Positions 37,139 to 45,826 of a stretch of 64,000 nucleotides of DNA are shown in pieces. The stretch covers positions 4,233,416 through 4,297,415 of the forward strand of contig NZ_CP155551.1 in the NCBI RefSeq assembly GCF_039679125.1, written 5' to 3'. Numbering within the stretch: the first letter of the stretch is position 1; each line of letters starts with the position of its first letter. A program made the position numbers and the translations under genes. A model generated the notes under the pieces. It saw nothing but the letters and a program-made list of their open reading frames with translations. It made no database searches and was not told the DNA's origin. Source of the DNA: Blastococcus sp. HT6-4 (GTDB taxonomy: Bacteria > Actinomycetota > Actinomycetes > Mycobacteriales > Geodermatophilaceae).

Positions 37139-37555
37139 TCACCGCTCGGTGGCCGCCCGGCGCCGGCCGCGGCGGGGCGCCCGCCCCGGCTCGGGCTCGG
37201 CACCGAGGACGTACGAGCAGTCCAGGTGGTTCCAGCCGCAGCCGCGGCAGACCTCGACCTGGTACACCGAGAACTCGTCCTGCGCGGCGTCCATGCGGGC
37301 GAGTTCAGCCTCGGTCTTGGCCTGGCCGGCCACCGGCCCGAGGTGCTCGCCGTACACGTAGTTCACCAGCGTCAGCCGCTCCCGACGGCACACCGGGCAG
37401 GCGACGTCGGTCGGCTGCCCGTGGTACTTCGCGGCGCGGGAGAGGTAGGGACTGGCGTCGCACACCTCGAACAACCCGGTGCGCCCCGCATGTACTCCCG
37501 CGAGGACGGCTCGCCGCTGCAGCGAGTAGTCGACGACGGAGCGGCGTCCGGACAC
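37139..37555 (-). CDS. DUF5318 family protein
   Basis: 138 residues. Two CxxC pairs, CPVCRRE and CRGCGWNHLD, suggest one zinc ribbon. The protein also has the conserved SLQRRAVLAGVHAGRTG start and a very basic C-terminus. The family is actinobacterial and lies beside ponA and a PadR gene in mycobacteria too, hinting at a role tied to cell-wall synthesis, but no activity is known. GTG 37555 follows TACATT by 7 bases (leaderless type). It is the first gene of the ponA-GT87 transcript. Confidence 0.85.
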   Translation of the reverse strand: MSGRRSVVDYSLQRRAVLAGVHAGRTGLFEVCDASPYLSRAAKYHGQPTDVACPVCRRERLTLVNYVYGEHLGPVAGQAKTEAELARMDAAQDEFSVYQVEVCRGCGWNHLDCSYVLGAEPEPGRAPRRGRRRAATER

Positions 37556-37663
37556 GGCCGCCAATGTACGCACCGGGCCGCCATGCAGGAGGTTCTCCGG
37601 CACGGCCGCCGTCCCGCCCGACCCACGCGCCCCACCTATCCGGGTGGAGCGCACCGACGCACG

Positions 37664-37684
37664 GATGTATCGTCCCGATACATC
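37664..37684. promoter_or_regulatory. Candidate PadR operator
   Basis: Perfect inverted repeat: GATGTATCG, three bases TCC, CGATACATC. It lies 29 bases before the PadR start codon and overlaps a TATCGT hexamer that could be its -10. ATGT/ACAT half sites are typical of PadR operators, so autoregulation is likely. It may also affect the divergent DUF5318-ponA operon, whose start is about 110 bases away. Confidence 0.65.
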
Positions 37685-37712
37685 GATCGTGGGACAAGCC
37701 GGGGAGGGCGAC

Positions 37713-38354
37713 GTGCTCGAGTTCGCCATCCTCGGCCTGCTGCACCAGGCGCCGATGCACGGGTACGAGCTGCGCAAGCAGCTCGCGCAGGTGCTCGGCG
37801 GGCTGCGCAGCATCTCCTACGGGTCGCTGTACCCCGCACTGCGGCGGATGCAGGCGGCCGGGCTGATCACCACCGATGAGCCCACGCCGCGCGCCCTCCT
37901 GCCGGCCGACGCCCCGCCGCTCACCGGGCGGCGCGGCAAGGTGGTCTACACGATCACCGCCGACGGCAAGGAGCGCTTCCACGAGCTGGTCAGCCAGACC
38001 GGCCCGGAGGCCTACGACGACGGCGGTCTCTTCGGCGTCCGCCTGGCGTTCTTCCGGCACACCGCGCAGGACGCTCGGCTGCGGATCCTCGAGGGCCGCC
38101 GTCGCACCGTCGAACGGCAGCGCGAGGGGTTGCGGTCCTCACTGGCGAGGACCCGCGAGCGGCTCGACCGCTACACGCTCGAGCTGCAGCGGCACGGCCT
38201 GGAGTCGGTGGACCGGGAGGTCCGCTGGCTCTCCGAGCTCATCGACAGCGAGCGCCGGGAGGCGACGGAGCCAGGGACGACGGAGCCAGGAACAGAGCAC
38301 CGGGAAGCGGGCGGAGCCGCGCGGCCCGACCCGGGGCAGCCGAACACCACGTGA
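37713..38354 (+). CDS. PadR-family transcriptional regulator
   Basis: 213 residues. The winged helix is clear ([55 protein letters not shown]), followed by a long C-terminal coiled-coil ([21 protein letters not shown] onwards) for dimerisation. GTG 37713 is used because GGGGAGGG lies just upstream and the family normally begins right at LEFAILG. It sits between ponA and ino1, the same context as Rv0047c of M. tuberculosis. Confidence 0.9.
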   Translation: MLEFAILGLLHQAPMHGYELRKQLAQVLGGLRSISYGSLYPALRRMQAAGLITTDEPTPRALLPADAPPLTGRRGKVVYTITADGKERFHELVSQTGPEAYDDGGLFGVRLAFFRHTAQDARLRILEGRRRTVERQREGLRSSLARTRERLDRYTLELQRHGLESVDREVRWLSELIDSERREATEPGTTEPGTEHREAGGAARPDPGQPNTT

Positions 38355-38449
38355 AACAGGCGGCGGGGTCCTCCGGTCCCCGTCCGCAGTCATCCGGACC
38401 GCTCGCGGTTCACGTACACGGGACCAACGGTCCAGGGAGAAGGAGAGTC

Positions 38450-39529
38450 ATGGGATCAGTCAAGGTCGCCATCGTCGGCGTCGGGAACTGCGCCGCCTCG
38501 CTGGTGCAGGGCGTCCACTACTACCGCGACGCCGACGAGACGGCATCGGTCCCGGGCCTGATGCACGTCCGGTTCGGCGAGTACCACGTCTCCGACATCG
38601 AGTTCGTGGCCGCGTTCGACGTCGACGCGAAGAAGGTCGGCCGGGACCTGTCCGAGGCGATCGTCGCGAGCGAGAACAACACCATCTCCATCTGCGACGT
38701 CCCCCCGCTGGGCGTGACCGTGCAGCGCGGCACCACCCTCGACGGCCTCGGCAAGTACTACCGCGAGACGATCGAGGAGTCCGACGAGCAGCCGGCCGAC
38801 GTCGCCGCGGCCCTGCGCGAGTCCGGCGCCGACGTGCTCGTCTGCTACCTGCCCGTGGGCTCGCAGCAGGCCGCGGAGTTCTACGCCCAGGCGGCGCTGG
38901 ACGCCGGCGTCGGCTTCGTCAACGCGCTGCCGGTGTTCATCGCCGGCACCAAGGAGTGGGCGGACAGGTTCACCGCCGCGGGCGTGCCGATCGTCGGCGA
39001 CGACATCAAGAGCCAGGTCGGCGCCACCATCACCCACCGGGTGCTCGCCAAGCTCTTCGAGGACCGCGGTGTGCAGCTGGACCGCACGATGCAGCTCAAC
39101 GTCGGCGGGAACATGGACTTCAAGAACATGCTCGAGCGCGAGCGCCTGGAGTCCAAGAAGATCTCGAAGACCCAGTCGGTGACCAGCCAGGTCGACCGCG
39201 ACATGGGCACCGGCAACGTGCACATCGGTCCGTCGGACCACGTGCCGTGGCTGAGCGACCGCAAGTGGGCCTACGTCCGCCTGGAGGGCCGCGCGTTCGG
39301 CGACGTCCCGCTGAACCTGGAGTACAAGCTCGAGGTCTGGGACTCCCCGAACTCGGCCGGCATCATCATCGACGCCGTCCGCGCCGCGAAGATCGCCAAG
39401 GACCGCGGCATCGGCGGCCCGATCCTGTCGGCGTCGTCGTACTTCATGAAGAGCCCGCCGGTGCAGTACAGCGACAGCGAGGCCCGGGACGCCGTCGAGG
39501 CGTTCATCCGGGGCGACGTCGAGCGCTGA
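38450..39529 (+). CDS. ino1: Inositol-3-phosphate synthase
   Basis: 359 residues. Converts glucose 6-phosphate to inositol 3-phosphate with NAD, the first step to phosphatidylinositol and mycothiol in actinobacteria. The NAD-binding start [19 protein letters not shown], the [15 protein letters not shown] core and the [11 protein letters not shown] segment are diagnostic. GAGAAGGAGA precedes ATG 38450. A strong terminator follows, so it is probably monocistronic or ends the PadR transcript. Confidence 0.96.
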   Translation: MGSVKVAIVGVGNCAASLVQGVHYYRDADETASVPGLMHVRFGEYHVSDIEFVAAFDVDAKKVGRDLSEAIVASENNTISICDVPPLGVTVQRGTTLDGLGKYYRETIEESDEQPADVAAALRESGADVLVCYLPVGSQQAAEFYAQAALDAGVGFVNALPVFIAGTKEWADRFTAAGVPIVGDDIKSQVGATITHRVLAKLFEDRGVQLDRTMQLNVGGNMDFKNMLERERLESKKISKTQSVTSQVDRDMGTGNVHIGPSDHVPWLSDRKWAYVRLEGRAFGDVPLNLEYKLEVWDSPNSAGIIIDAVRAAKIAKDRGIGGPILSASSYFMKSPPVQYSDSEARDAVEAFIRGDVER

Positions 39530-39566
39530 GGCAGGACCCCTCCGGAAGGGGCCGGCACGGGCTGCG

Positions 39567-39597
39567 GGGCCCGCATCTCCTCGGGAGATGCGGGCCC
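39567..39597 (+). terminator. Terminator after ino1
   Basis: A 14-bp perfect stem: GGGCCCGCATCTCC (39567-39580), loop TCG, then 39584-39597. Confidence 0.88.
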
Positions 39598-39646
39598 TGC
39601 GCGTTCCTCCCCGGGATCGACGCCCGGGCTGCCTACGCTGGCCGCC

Positions 39647-40399
39647 ATGCGTGCCCGCCCCCTGCCTGCCCGGGCGTGCGCCACCGCGCTGGCCGCCGTC
39701 CTGCTCGCGGGCTGCGGCGAGGACGAGCGGCGGCCCGGCGAGCCGATCACCGAGGACGAGGCCGTGGTGCTCGCCGAGCTGCTGCACCGCAACCACGAGG
39801 AGGGCGGCGCCGACTTCGTGGTCGTCGCGCCGTTCGCCGACGACGCGCTGCTCACCCTCACCGGCGAGATCGACTTCCGACGCGGGATCGGGCGGGCACA
39901 GGCGGTCGTGGAGGTCGACGGCGAGGAGCGCGACGCGCGGACGCTGTTCTTCGACCGCGACGAGCTCTGGTCCGGCGACCTGCCCGGCCTGACCGAGGCG
40001 CTGGCCGAGGCGGGGACCGAGGCGAGCTACCTGCGCCGGCCGTTGCCGGCCGGTCCGGAGCCGGGCCTGATCGACGTCGTCGTCCAGGTGCTGCTGAACC
40101 TCGCCACGCCCACCGCCGACGATCCGGCGACGTTCCTGGCCGGCCCGTACCGGTGGGCGGCCGAGCAGCCGATCGACGGCCGGCCGACCACGGTCTACCG
40201 GCTGCGGGAGGGGCGCACCGTCGCGGTCGACGCCGGCAACGGCACGCTGGTGCAATACCGGACCCCGCTGGGCGAGGACGGGCCGGAGCTGACGGTCACG
40301 CTCGCCGACCACGGCAGTCGCCGGCTCACGCTGCCGCGCGAGGAGGAGACCGTGGCGGCGGAGCAGCACCCCGTGATCGCCGAGGCGTACGGCATCTAG
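39647..40399 (+). CDS. Lipoprotein of unknown function
   Basis: 250 residues with a lipoprotein signal: positive N-terminus, hydrophobic core and lipobox L-L-A-G-C with C23 as the lipid-modified cysteine. The mature part is acidic and mixed alpha/beta with no recognised domain (LAELLHRNHEEGGADFVVVAP; ILIDVVVQVLLNL-type helix; RPTTVYRLREG). Short conserved spacing suggests a LppX/LprG-like or envelope-sensing role, but that cannot be shown. ATG 39647 lies 7 bases after TACGCT, so the mRNA may be leaderless. Confidence 0.78.
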   Translation: MRARPLPARACATALAAVLLAGCGEDERRPGEPITEDEAVVLAELLHRNHEEGGADFVVVAPFADDALLTLTGEIDFRRGIGRAQAVVEVDGEERDARTLFFDRDELWSGDLPGLTEALAEAGTEASYLRRPLPAGPEPGLIDVVVQVLLNLATPTADDPATFLAGPYRWAAEQPIDGRPTTVYRLREGRTVAVDAGNGTLVQYRTPLGEDGPELTVTLADHGSRRLTLPREEETVAAEQHPVIAEAYGI

Positions 40400-40417
40400 C
40401 GGAGCGGCCCGAGACAG

Positions 40418-40456
40418 CGGGAAGGGGCGGCCTCTTCCCCAGACCGCCCCTTCCCG
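40418..40456. terminator. Bidirectional terminator between lipoprotein and yqgE genes
   Basis: CGGGAAGGGGCGG (40418-40430) pairs with CCGCCCCTTCCCG (40444-40456), 13-base loop. The genes on both sides converge here. Confidence 0.85.
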
Positions 40457-40517
40457 GGCTCTTTCCTACCAGATGCCGGGCGAACGCGCCGCCCGTCGCA
40501 GCGGCGCGTCGTGCGGA

Positions 40518-41180
40518 TCAGTTGATCGACGGGTCCGCCGGAGCGGTGGACAGCACCGCCAGCCGGCCGGTCTGCCGGGCCAGCACCCCGCGCCAGAGGT
40601 CGGGGCCCGCGAGGTCGCTGAACACGTCACCGGCGACGCTCGGCACGCAGGCCCAGGCGCCCTCGGCGATCTCCCCGGCCAGCTGGCCCGGGGACCAGCC
40701 CGCGTAGCCGGCGAAGACGCGCAACCCGCCGAGCGACCCGGCGAGCTCCCCCGGGTCCGCGTCCAGGTCGACGAGGTGGACGTCGCCGGCCACCGGCCGC
40801 AGGCCCTGGGCCGGCACCGGGCCGGGGGCCGTGGCCAGGCACAGCGCCGTGTCGGCCTCGCAGGGCCCGCCCACGTGGAACACCGCCGGGTCGACGGCGA
40901 GATCGCACCAGCCGGGCAGCACGTCGCGGATCTCCACCTGGCTGGGGCGGCCGAGGACCACGCCGAGGGTGCCGGTGTCGGAGTGGTCGAGGACGTAGAC
41001 GACGGACCCGGCGAACGTCGGCTCGGTCAGCGACGGCATGGCCACCAGCAGGCTCCCCGCGCGCACGTCGTCGAGGCAGCCGATCGACAGCGCCGGGACC
41101 GGCCGGGCACGGCGGCCACCTGTCGCGGGCCGCACGGGGGGACCGGACTCGGGATCGGGCGACGCAGGCACCGGCGACAT
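40518..41180 (-). CDS. YqgE/AlgH family protein (UPF0301)
   Basis: 220 residues. The family signature is present: LLVAMPSLTEPTFAGSVVYVLDHSDTG, then GVVLGRPSQ, VFHVGGPCE and RVFAGYAGWSPGQLAGEI. YqgE/AlgH proteins are widespread with no agreed biochemical role; in pseudomonads a relative affects alginate regulation. An N-terminal tail of about 40 residues precedes the domain. ATG 41180 is assumed; a shorter start inside the tail is possible. Confidence 0.88.
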   Translation of the reverse strand: MSPVPASPDPESGPPVRPATGGRRARPVPALSIGCLDDVRAGSLLVAMPSLTEPTFAGSVVYVLDHSDTGTLGVVLGRPSQVEIRDVLPGWCDLAVDPAVFHVGGPCEADTALCLATAPGPVPAQGLRPVAGDVHLVDLDADPGELAGSLGGLRVFAGYAGWSPGQLAGEIAEGAWACVPSVAGDVFSDLAGPDLWRGVLARQTGRLAVLSTAPADPSIN

Positions 41181-41347
41181 CTTTCCCAGTGTGCCCCAGA
41201 AGAGCGGCCAGGGCCCGCGCGCGTCCCCCGGTCGCGCGACCGACCTGGCACGGGCCGCCGCACCGCCCGCCGGTACCGGCGGGCGGCCCACCTGCACGGG
41301 AGCGGCGGTGACCCAGCGGACGCTGCCGGTCGCCCTAGGGTGAAGGC

Positions 41348-42619
41348 GTGGCCGAGGCGGGGACGACCGTGCGCGGTCTCCTCGTGCGCCCGGACTTCCG
41401 CCGGTTGCTCGGCACCCGCTTGCTGGGGCAGTTCGGCGACGGCGTCTTCCAGGCCGCGCTCGCCGGCACCGTGCTGTTCAACCCGCAGCGCGCCGCCGAC
41501 CCGGTCGACGTCGCCGCGGGTTTCGCCGTCCTGCTGCTGCCGTACTCCCTCGTGGGCCCCTTCGCCGGCGTCTGGCTGGACCGCTGGAGCCGCCGCCAGG
41601 TGCTGCTGCGCGCGAACGTCCTGCGCGCGGGGCTGGTGGCGGTGGTGGCGGCGCTCGTCCTGTCCGGGGTGCAGGGCGTCGGCTTCTACGCGGCCGGGCT
41701 GGCCGTCTTCTCCGTGAACCGGTTCGTGCTGGCCGCCCTCTCCGCCGGCCTGCCGCACACCGCCGAGGAGTCCTCGCTGGTGCCGGCCAACGCCGTGTCG
41801 ACGACGTCCGGCGCCGTCGCCACCGTCTCCGGGGGTGGCGTCGCCCTGGCCCTGCTGCAGCTGACCGGGTCCGGCGACGCCGGGTACGCCACCCTGGCCG
41901 TGTCCGCCGCCCTGCCCTACCTGGCGGCGGCCGCCGTCGTGGCCGGCTTCGCCCGCAGCGGCCTGGGCCCGGACCACATGGCGCGCTCGGCCCGCATCTC
42001 GGCGTCCCAGGTGCTGGCCGGCATGGTCTCCGGCGCCCGGCACGCCTGGCAGGACCGCCCCGCGGCGGCCGTGCTCACCGCCATCAGCCTGCACCGCGTC
42101 TGGTTCGGCTTCCTGACGCTCATCGCCCTGCTGCTGTACCGCAACACCTTCACCGGCGGGCCCGGCCCGTTCCCCGGCGGGCTGGTGGGCCTCGGGGTGG
42201 TCGTCGCCGCGGGCGCCGTGGGCACCCTGGCCGCCGCCGTGGTGACGCCCGCGGTGGTGGGCCGGATCGGCAAGGACCGGTGGATCCGGGGCCTGCTGGC
42301 CGGGGGCGGCCTGGCGCAGGTGGGGCTGGGCCTGCTGCTGGCGCCCCCGGCCGCCGTCGCGGCCGGGTTCCTGCTGGGCTTCATGGGGCAGGGCGTGAAG
42401 ATCTGCGTGGACACGACGCTGCAGGAGCGCATCGACGACGACCACCGCGGCCGCGTGTTCTCCGTCTACGACACCCTGGTCAACGTCGGCTACGTGGTGG
42501 CGCTCATGGTCGCCGCGGTGGCGCTGCCGCCCTCGGGCGTCTCCCCGGCCGTGCTGCTCCTCGTGGGGGCGGGGTACGTGGGCACGGCCCTGCTGCACGC
42601 CCGCATGACCCGGCGCTGA
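41348..42619 (+). CDS. MFS transporter
   Basis: 423 residues with about twelve membrane helices. The FRRLLGTRLLGQFGDGVFQAAL start and the first-loop motif GVWLDRWSRRQVLL (a version of the MFS A motif) are clear. It resembles the drug-efflux and Rv0037c-like branch found next to yqgE in mycobacteria; the substrate is unknown. GTG 41348 lies 6 bases after TAGGGT with no ribosome site, pointing to leaderless translation. Confidence 0.88.
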   Translation: MAEAGTTVRGLLVRPDFRRLLGTRLLGQFGDGVFQAALAGTVLFNPQRAADPVDVAAGFAVLLLPYSLVGPFAGVWLDRWSRRQVLLRANVLRAGLVAVVAALVLSGVQGVGFYAAGLAVFSVNRFVLAALSAGLPHTAEESSLVPANAVSTTSGAVATVSGGGVALALLQLTGSGDAGYATLAVSAALPYLAAAAVVAGFARSGLGPDHMARSARISASQVLAGMVSGARHAWQDRPAAAVLTAISLHRVWFGFLTLIALLLYRNTFTGGPGPFPGGLVGLGVVVAAGAVGTLAAAVVTPAVVGRIGKDRWIRGLLAGGGLAQVGLGLLLAPPAAVAAGFLLGFMGQGVKICVDTTLQERIDDDHRGRVFSVYDTLVNVGYVVALMVAAVALPPSGVSPAVLLLVGAGYVGTALLHARMTRR

Positions 42620-42628
42620 CGCGGCGGC

Positions 42629-43591
42629 TCAGAGTTCGGGCAGGCACTCGCCGGTGCCGAGCGCGGCCAGCCCGGCGCGGTCCCCGTCGGCGAACCCGGT
42701 CACGGCCCGCCGCGTCTCCGGGTACATCAGCTGGGTGTCGTCGTCGACGTGCGCGAGGCCGACGAGATGGCCGAGTTCGTGCAGGACGACCGCCTGCACG
42801 GTCGCCGCGCCGTCGCGCCCGGCCAGGATCGCCGGCGCCTGACCGCCGTCGAGGGTGACCGTGCCGGTGACGTAGACGCGCGGTCCGTCGTCCAGGGAGA
42901 CCGCCGTGCTGCCCGCCTCGCCGACGATGTCCCCTGCCAGCGCCGCGTTCTCCGCCTCGGTCTGCCAACCGATCAGCACGGGGGCCCACCGGTCCCCGTA
43001 GCGGTCGGACTGGAACGGCGCGCGCGCACCGGCCGACGGCTCGTCGGTGTAGCCGTCGTAGACGAACCGCAGCCCGGTGAGCTCGCTGATCCGGGCGACG
43101 GCGTCGTGCACGAGCGGCTCGGTGCCCGGGGGCGCGCCGTCGGGGCGCAGCACGTAGTGGATCGGTCGGCAGGGGTCGTAGGCCACCGGCGTGCTGCCGT
43201 CGGCCTGCAGCGAGACGAAGCCGTGCGTACCGCCGGCCGGCGGGACCGGCGCGGGGGTGCCCAGGGCCGTCGTGGCCCCGCTCGGCGTGGGGCGGTCGGT
43301 CGGCCGGGCCGGGGACGGGGCGACGACGCCGGGCTCGGCCACCCCCGCCTCGGCGCTCCCCGGCCACTCCCGGACGTCGGGGAGGACCAGGGCCGCGGCT
43401 GCGGCCGCGGCGAGCACCGGCACCGCCCACCAGCCCCGGCGCCGTCGTCCCGGCTGCGCGGAGGGCCGTTGCCCGGGGAGCGGGGACGCGCCGGTCGCCT
43501 CGTCGACGACCCACTGCGGAACCCGGCCGCTGGGCGACGACGGCAGCGGCGCCGCGCCGTCCCGGGGCTCCTGCGGGTGCATGTCCGTCAT
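42629..43591 (-). CDS. Membrane-anchored matrixin-like zinc metalloprotease
   Basis: 320 residues. A Pro/Arg-rich cytoplasmic tail precedes one membrane helix (WWAVPVLAAAAAAALVL). The extracellular domain has VVLHELGHLVGLAHVDDD, the HExxHxxGxxH zinc motif of metzincin (M10-like) proteases, with a following MYP Met-turn. Upstream, PCRPIHYVLRPDG is typical of this actinobacterial group. The substrate is unknown. Start ATG 43591, or four residues later at MHPQ. Converges with the MFS gene; the gap is only 9 bases. Confidence 0.85.
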   Translation of the reverse strand: MTDMHPQEPRDGAAPLPSSPSGRVPQWVVDEATGASPLPGQRPSAQPGRRRRGWWAVPVLAAAAAAALVLPDVREWPGSAEAGVAEPGVVAPSPARPTDRPTPSGATTALGTPAPVPPAGGTHGFVSLQADGSTPVAYDPCRPIHYVLRPDGAPPGTEPLVHDAVARISELTGLRFVYDGYTDEPSAGARAPFQSDRYGDRWAPVLIGWQTEAENAALAGDIVGEAGSTAVSLDDGPRVYVTGTVTLDGGQAPAILAGRDGAATVQAVVLHELGHLVGLAHVDDDTQLMYPETRRAVTGFADGDRAGLAALGTGECLPEL

Positions 43592-43649
43592 GTCGGCACC
43601 GCGAGCGGTCCGCTGGAGCCGGGCCGCCCGTCCTGCCGGCGGCCGGCGC

Positions 43650-45137
43650 TCAGCCGGCGCGCCCGGCCCACCACGCCCTCAGCGCCGCCTCGGCCTCGTC
43701 CGGTTCCAGCGGGCCGCGCTCGAGCCGGAGATCCTTGAGGAACCGCCAGGCCTCGCCCACCTCCCGGCCCGGCGGCAGCCCGAGGATCTCCATGATCGCG
43801 TTCCCGTCGAGGTCCGGCCGGACCCGCGCGAGGTCCTCGAGCTCGGCGAGCTCGGCGATCCGCTGCTCCAGCGAGTCGTACGTCGCCGAGAGCGCAGCCG
43901 CCCGGCGCTTGTTGCGGGTCGTGGAGTCCGAGCGCACGAGCTTGTGCAGGCGGGGGAGCAGGTCACCGGCGTCGGTGACGTACCGGCGGACGGCGGAGTC
44001 GGTCCACTCGCCGCGGCCGTAGCCGTGGAAACGCAGGTGGAGGAAGGTCAGCCGGGCGACCGCCTCGACGATCTCCTTGGAGTAGCGCAGCGCGGTCAGG
44101 CGCTTGCGCACGAGCTTGGCGCCGACCACCTCGTGGTGGTGGAAGGAGACCCGCCCGCCGGCCTCGTGCCGCCGGGTCGCGGGCTTGCCGATGTCGTGCA
44201 GCAGCGCGGCCAGGCGCAGCACCAGGTCGGGGGACTCGCCGTGCGGATCGGCTTTCTCCAGCGCGATCGCCTGGTCCAGCACGGTGAGCGAGTGGGTGTA
44301 GACGTCCTTGTGCTGGTGGTGCTCGTCGATCTCCATGCGCAGGGCCGGCAGCTCCGGCAGCACGACGTCGGCCAGGCCGGTGCTCACGAACAGCTCGAGG
44401 GCCGCGCGCGGGGAGTCCTGCAGCAGGGTCTTGGACAGCTCGGCCTGCACCCGCTCCGGGGTGATCCGGGCCAGCTCTCCGGCCAGCGAGGTCATCGCCG
44501 CGACGACCTCCTCGTCGGGCAGGAGCCCCAACTGCGCCACGAAGCGGACGGCGCGGAGCATCCGCAGCGGGTCGTCGGCGAAGGACTCCACCGCGGGGCC
44601 GGGGGTGCGCAGTCGCTTCGCCAGCAGATCGCCCAGGCCGCCGAAGGGATCGGTCACCGTCCGGTCCGGGCCCAGCGAGACCGCCATCGCGTTCACGGAG
44701 AAGTCGCGGCGGGCCAGGTCGTCGACCAGCGAGTCGCCCCAGGCGACCTCGGGGTTGCGCGACTCCCGGTCGTACCGATCGGCCCGGAAGGTGGTGATCT
44801 CCACACGGACGCCGTGGACGTCGGCGCCGACCGTGCCGAACGCGATCCCGGTGTTCCACGTGGAACGCGCCCAGCCACGCAGCAGCTCCAGCACCTGCTC
44901 GGGCCGGGCATCCGTGGTGACGTCGAGGTCGCCGGGCACCCCTGCCCCGCCGGCACCCGCCGCCAGCAGCGCGTCCCGCACCGAACCACCGACCAGGTGC
45001 GCCTCGAAGCCCGCCTCGGCGAACCGCCGGCCGAGCTCGGTGAGGACGGGGGAGAGCTCCACGAGCTTCCGGACGGTCTCCTGCACGGCTGCGGGAACCG
45101 GCTCCGGCTCGGGTGGGCTCGAGGGGGTGGCGGACAC
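43650..45137 (-). CDS. pcnA: CCA tRNA nucleotidyltransferase with HD domain
   Basis: 495 residues. The nucleotidyltransferase head has [13 protein letters not shown] and [13 protein letters not shown] (metal-binding acidic pair), then [11 protein letters not shown] and [11 protein letters not shown]. The C-terminal half contains an HD phosphohydrolase domain ([24 protein letters not shown]). This is the long actinobacterial PcnA/CCA form that adds or repairs the tRNA 3' CCA end. GTG 45137 lies 8 bases from TACGCT, suggesting leaderless mRNA. A perfect parS site lies within the gene. It diverges from the Nudix gene, as in mycobacteria. Confidence 0.94.
   Translation of the reverse strand: MSATPSSPPEPEPVPAAVQETVRKLVELSPVLTELGRRFAEAGFEAHLVGGSVRDALLAAGAGGAGVPGDLDVTTDARPEQVLELLRGWARSTWNTGIAFGTVGADVHGVRVEITTFRADRYDRESRNPEVAWGDSLVDDLARRDFSVNAMAVSLGPDRTVTDPFGGLGDLLAKRLRTPGPAVESFADDPLRMLRAVRFVAQLGLLPDEEVVAAMTSLAGELARITPERVQAELSKTLLQDSPRAALELFVSTGLADVVLPELPALRMEIDEHHQHKDVYTHSLTVLDQAIALEKADPHGESPDLVLRLAALLHDIGKPATRRHEAGGRVSFHHHEVVGAKLVRKRLTALRYSKEIVEAVARLTFLHLRFHGYGRGEWTDSAVRRYVTDAGDLLPRLHKLVRSDSTTRNKRRAAALSATYDSLEQRIAELAELEDLARVRPDLDGNAIMEILGLPPGREVGEAWRFLKDLRLERGPLEPDEAEAALRAWWAGRAG
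44853..44866. promoter_or_regulatory. Predicted parS site (perfect palindrome)
   Basis: GTTCCACGTGGAAC inside pcnA (encoding part of S-T-W-N-T on the minus strand). Same sequence as the site beside parA. Confidence 0.75.
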
Positions 45138-45217
45138 GACGAGCCAGCGTAGTGCCGCGGCGGATCAGCACGGACCCCGCGCTGCGGCCGGCGTCCGCCG
45201 CCCACCGGTCGCGTCCC

Positions 45218-45328
45218 CGCTGCGACGCTCCCGGGGCTGTCGCCGACTCCGCCCCCCGCTCCGGCTCCGCACCCCGGTCCGCTCCTCGCTCGCTGGCGCT
45301 CGCTGCGATGCTCCCGGGGCTGTCGCCG
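45218..45328. repeat. Direct repeat in the pcnA-Nudix intergenic region
   Basis: A 28-base segment at 45218-45245 recurs at 45301-45328 with one C/T difference (core GCTCCCGGGGCTGTCGCCG). The region between is very rich in CGCTCC-like units. The second copy ends 9 bases before the TACCCT -10 element of the Nudix gene, so it could hold a regulator site. Confidence 0.75.
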
Positions 45329-45349
45329 GAGTCGCGCTACCCTCCTGAC

Positions 45350-45826
45350 ATGGCTGGTACGGGCGGGCGAGGGCGCCCGGGCCGTCGGCTGCGCCGGGTC
45401 GACGAGACCTCCGCCGGGGGCCTGGTGGTGGCCGACGACGGCGTGACCGGGCCCCGTGCCGCCCTCATCGGCCGCACGGACCGCCGGGGCCGGCTGCTGT
45501 GGTCGCTGCCGAAGGGCCACATCGAGGCGGGGGAGACGCCGGAGGACACCGCCGTCCGCGAGGTGGCCGAGGAGACGGGGATCATCGGCGAGGTGGTCGC
45601 GCCCCTCGGGATCATCGACTTCTGGTTCGTCGCCGAGGGCAGGCGCGTCCACAAGACCGTGCACCACTTCCTGCTGCGGGCCACCGGCGGTGCGCTCTCC
45701 GACGCCGACGTCGAGGTCACCGAGGTCGCCTGGGTTCCCCTGACGGAACTGAGCACCCGGCTGGCGTACGCCGACGAGCGGGCGCTGGTCGAGCGGGCGC
45801 CCGGACTCCTGGCCGACAGCGCGTGA
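45350..45826 (+). CDS. Nudix hydrolase (MutT4-like)
   Basis: 158 residues. The complete Nudix box [23 protein letters not shown] is present (G-x5-E-x7-RE-x2-EE-x-G), preceded by ETSAGGLVV and SLPKG. Members cleave nucleoside diphosphates linked to another moiety; the position between pcnA and the DUF6049-murJ genes is that of M. tuberculosis mutT4 (Rv3908). ATG 45350 lies 6 bases after TACCCT (leaderless type). It overlaps the next gene by GTGA. Confidence 0.92.
   Translation: MAGTGGRGRPGRRLRRVDETSAGGLVVADDGVTGPRAALIGRTDRRGRLLWSLPKGHIEAGETPEDTAVREVAEETGIIGEVVAPLGIIDFWFVAEGRRVHKTVHHFLLRATGGALSDADVEVTEVAWVPLTELSTRLAYADERALVERAPGLLADSA

Noticed and set aside
38345..38358. Half parS site at the end of padR
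   Set aside because: Right half GTGAAAC matches but the left arm has four mismatches.
40869..40882. CCCACGTGGAAC in yqgE as parS
   Set aside because: Right half matches but the left arm does not; probably chance in GC-rich coding DNA.
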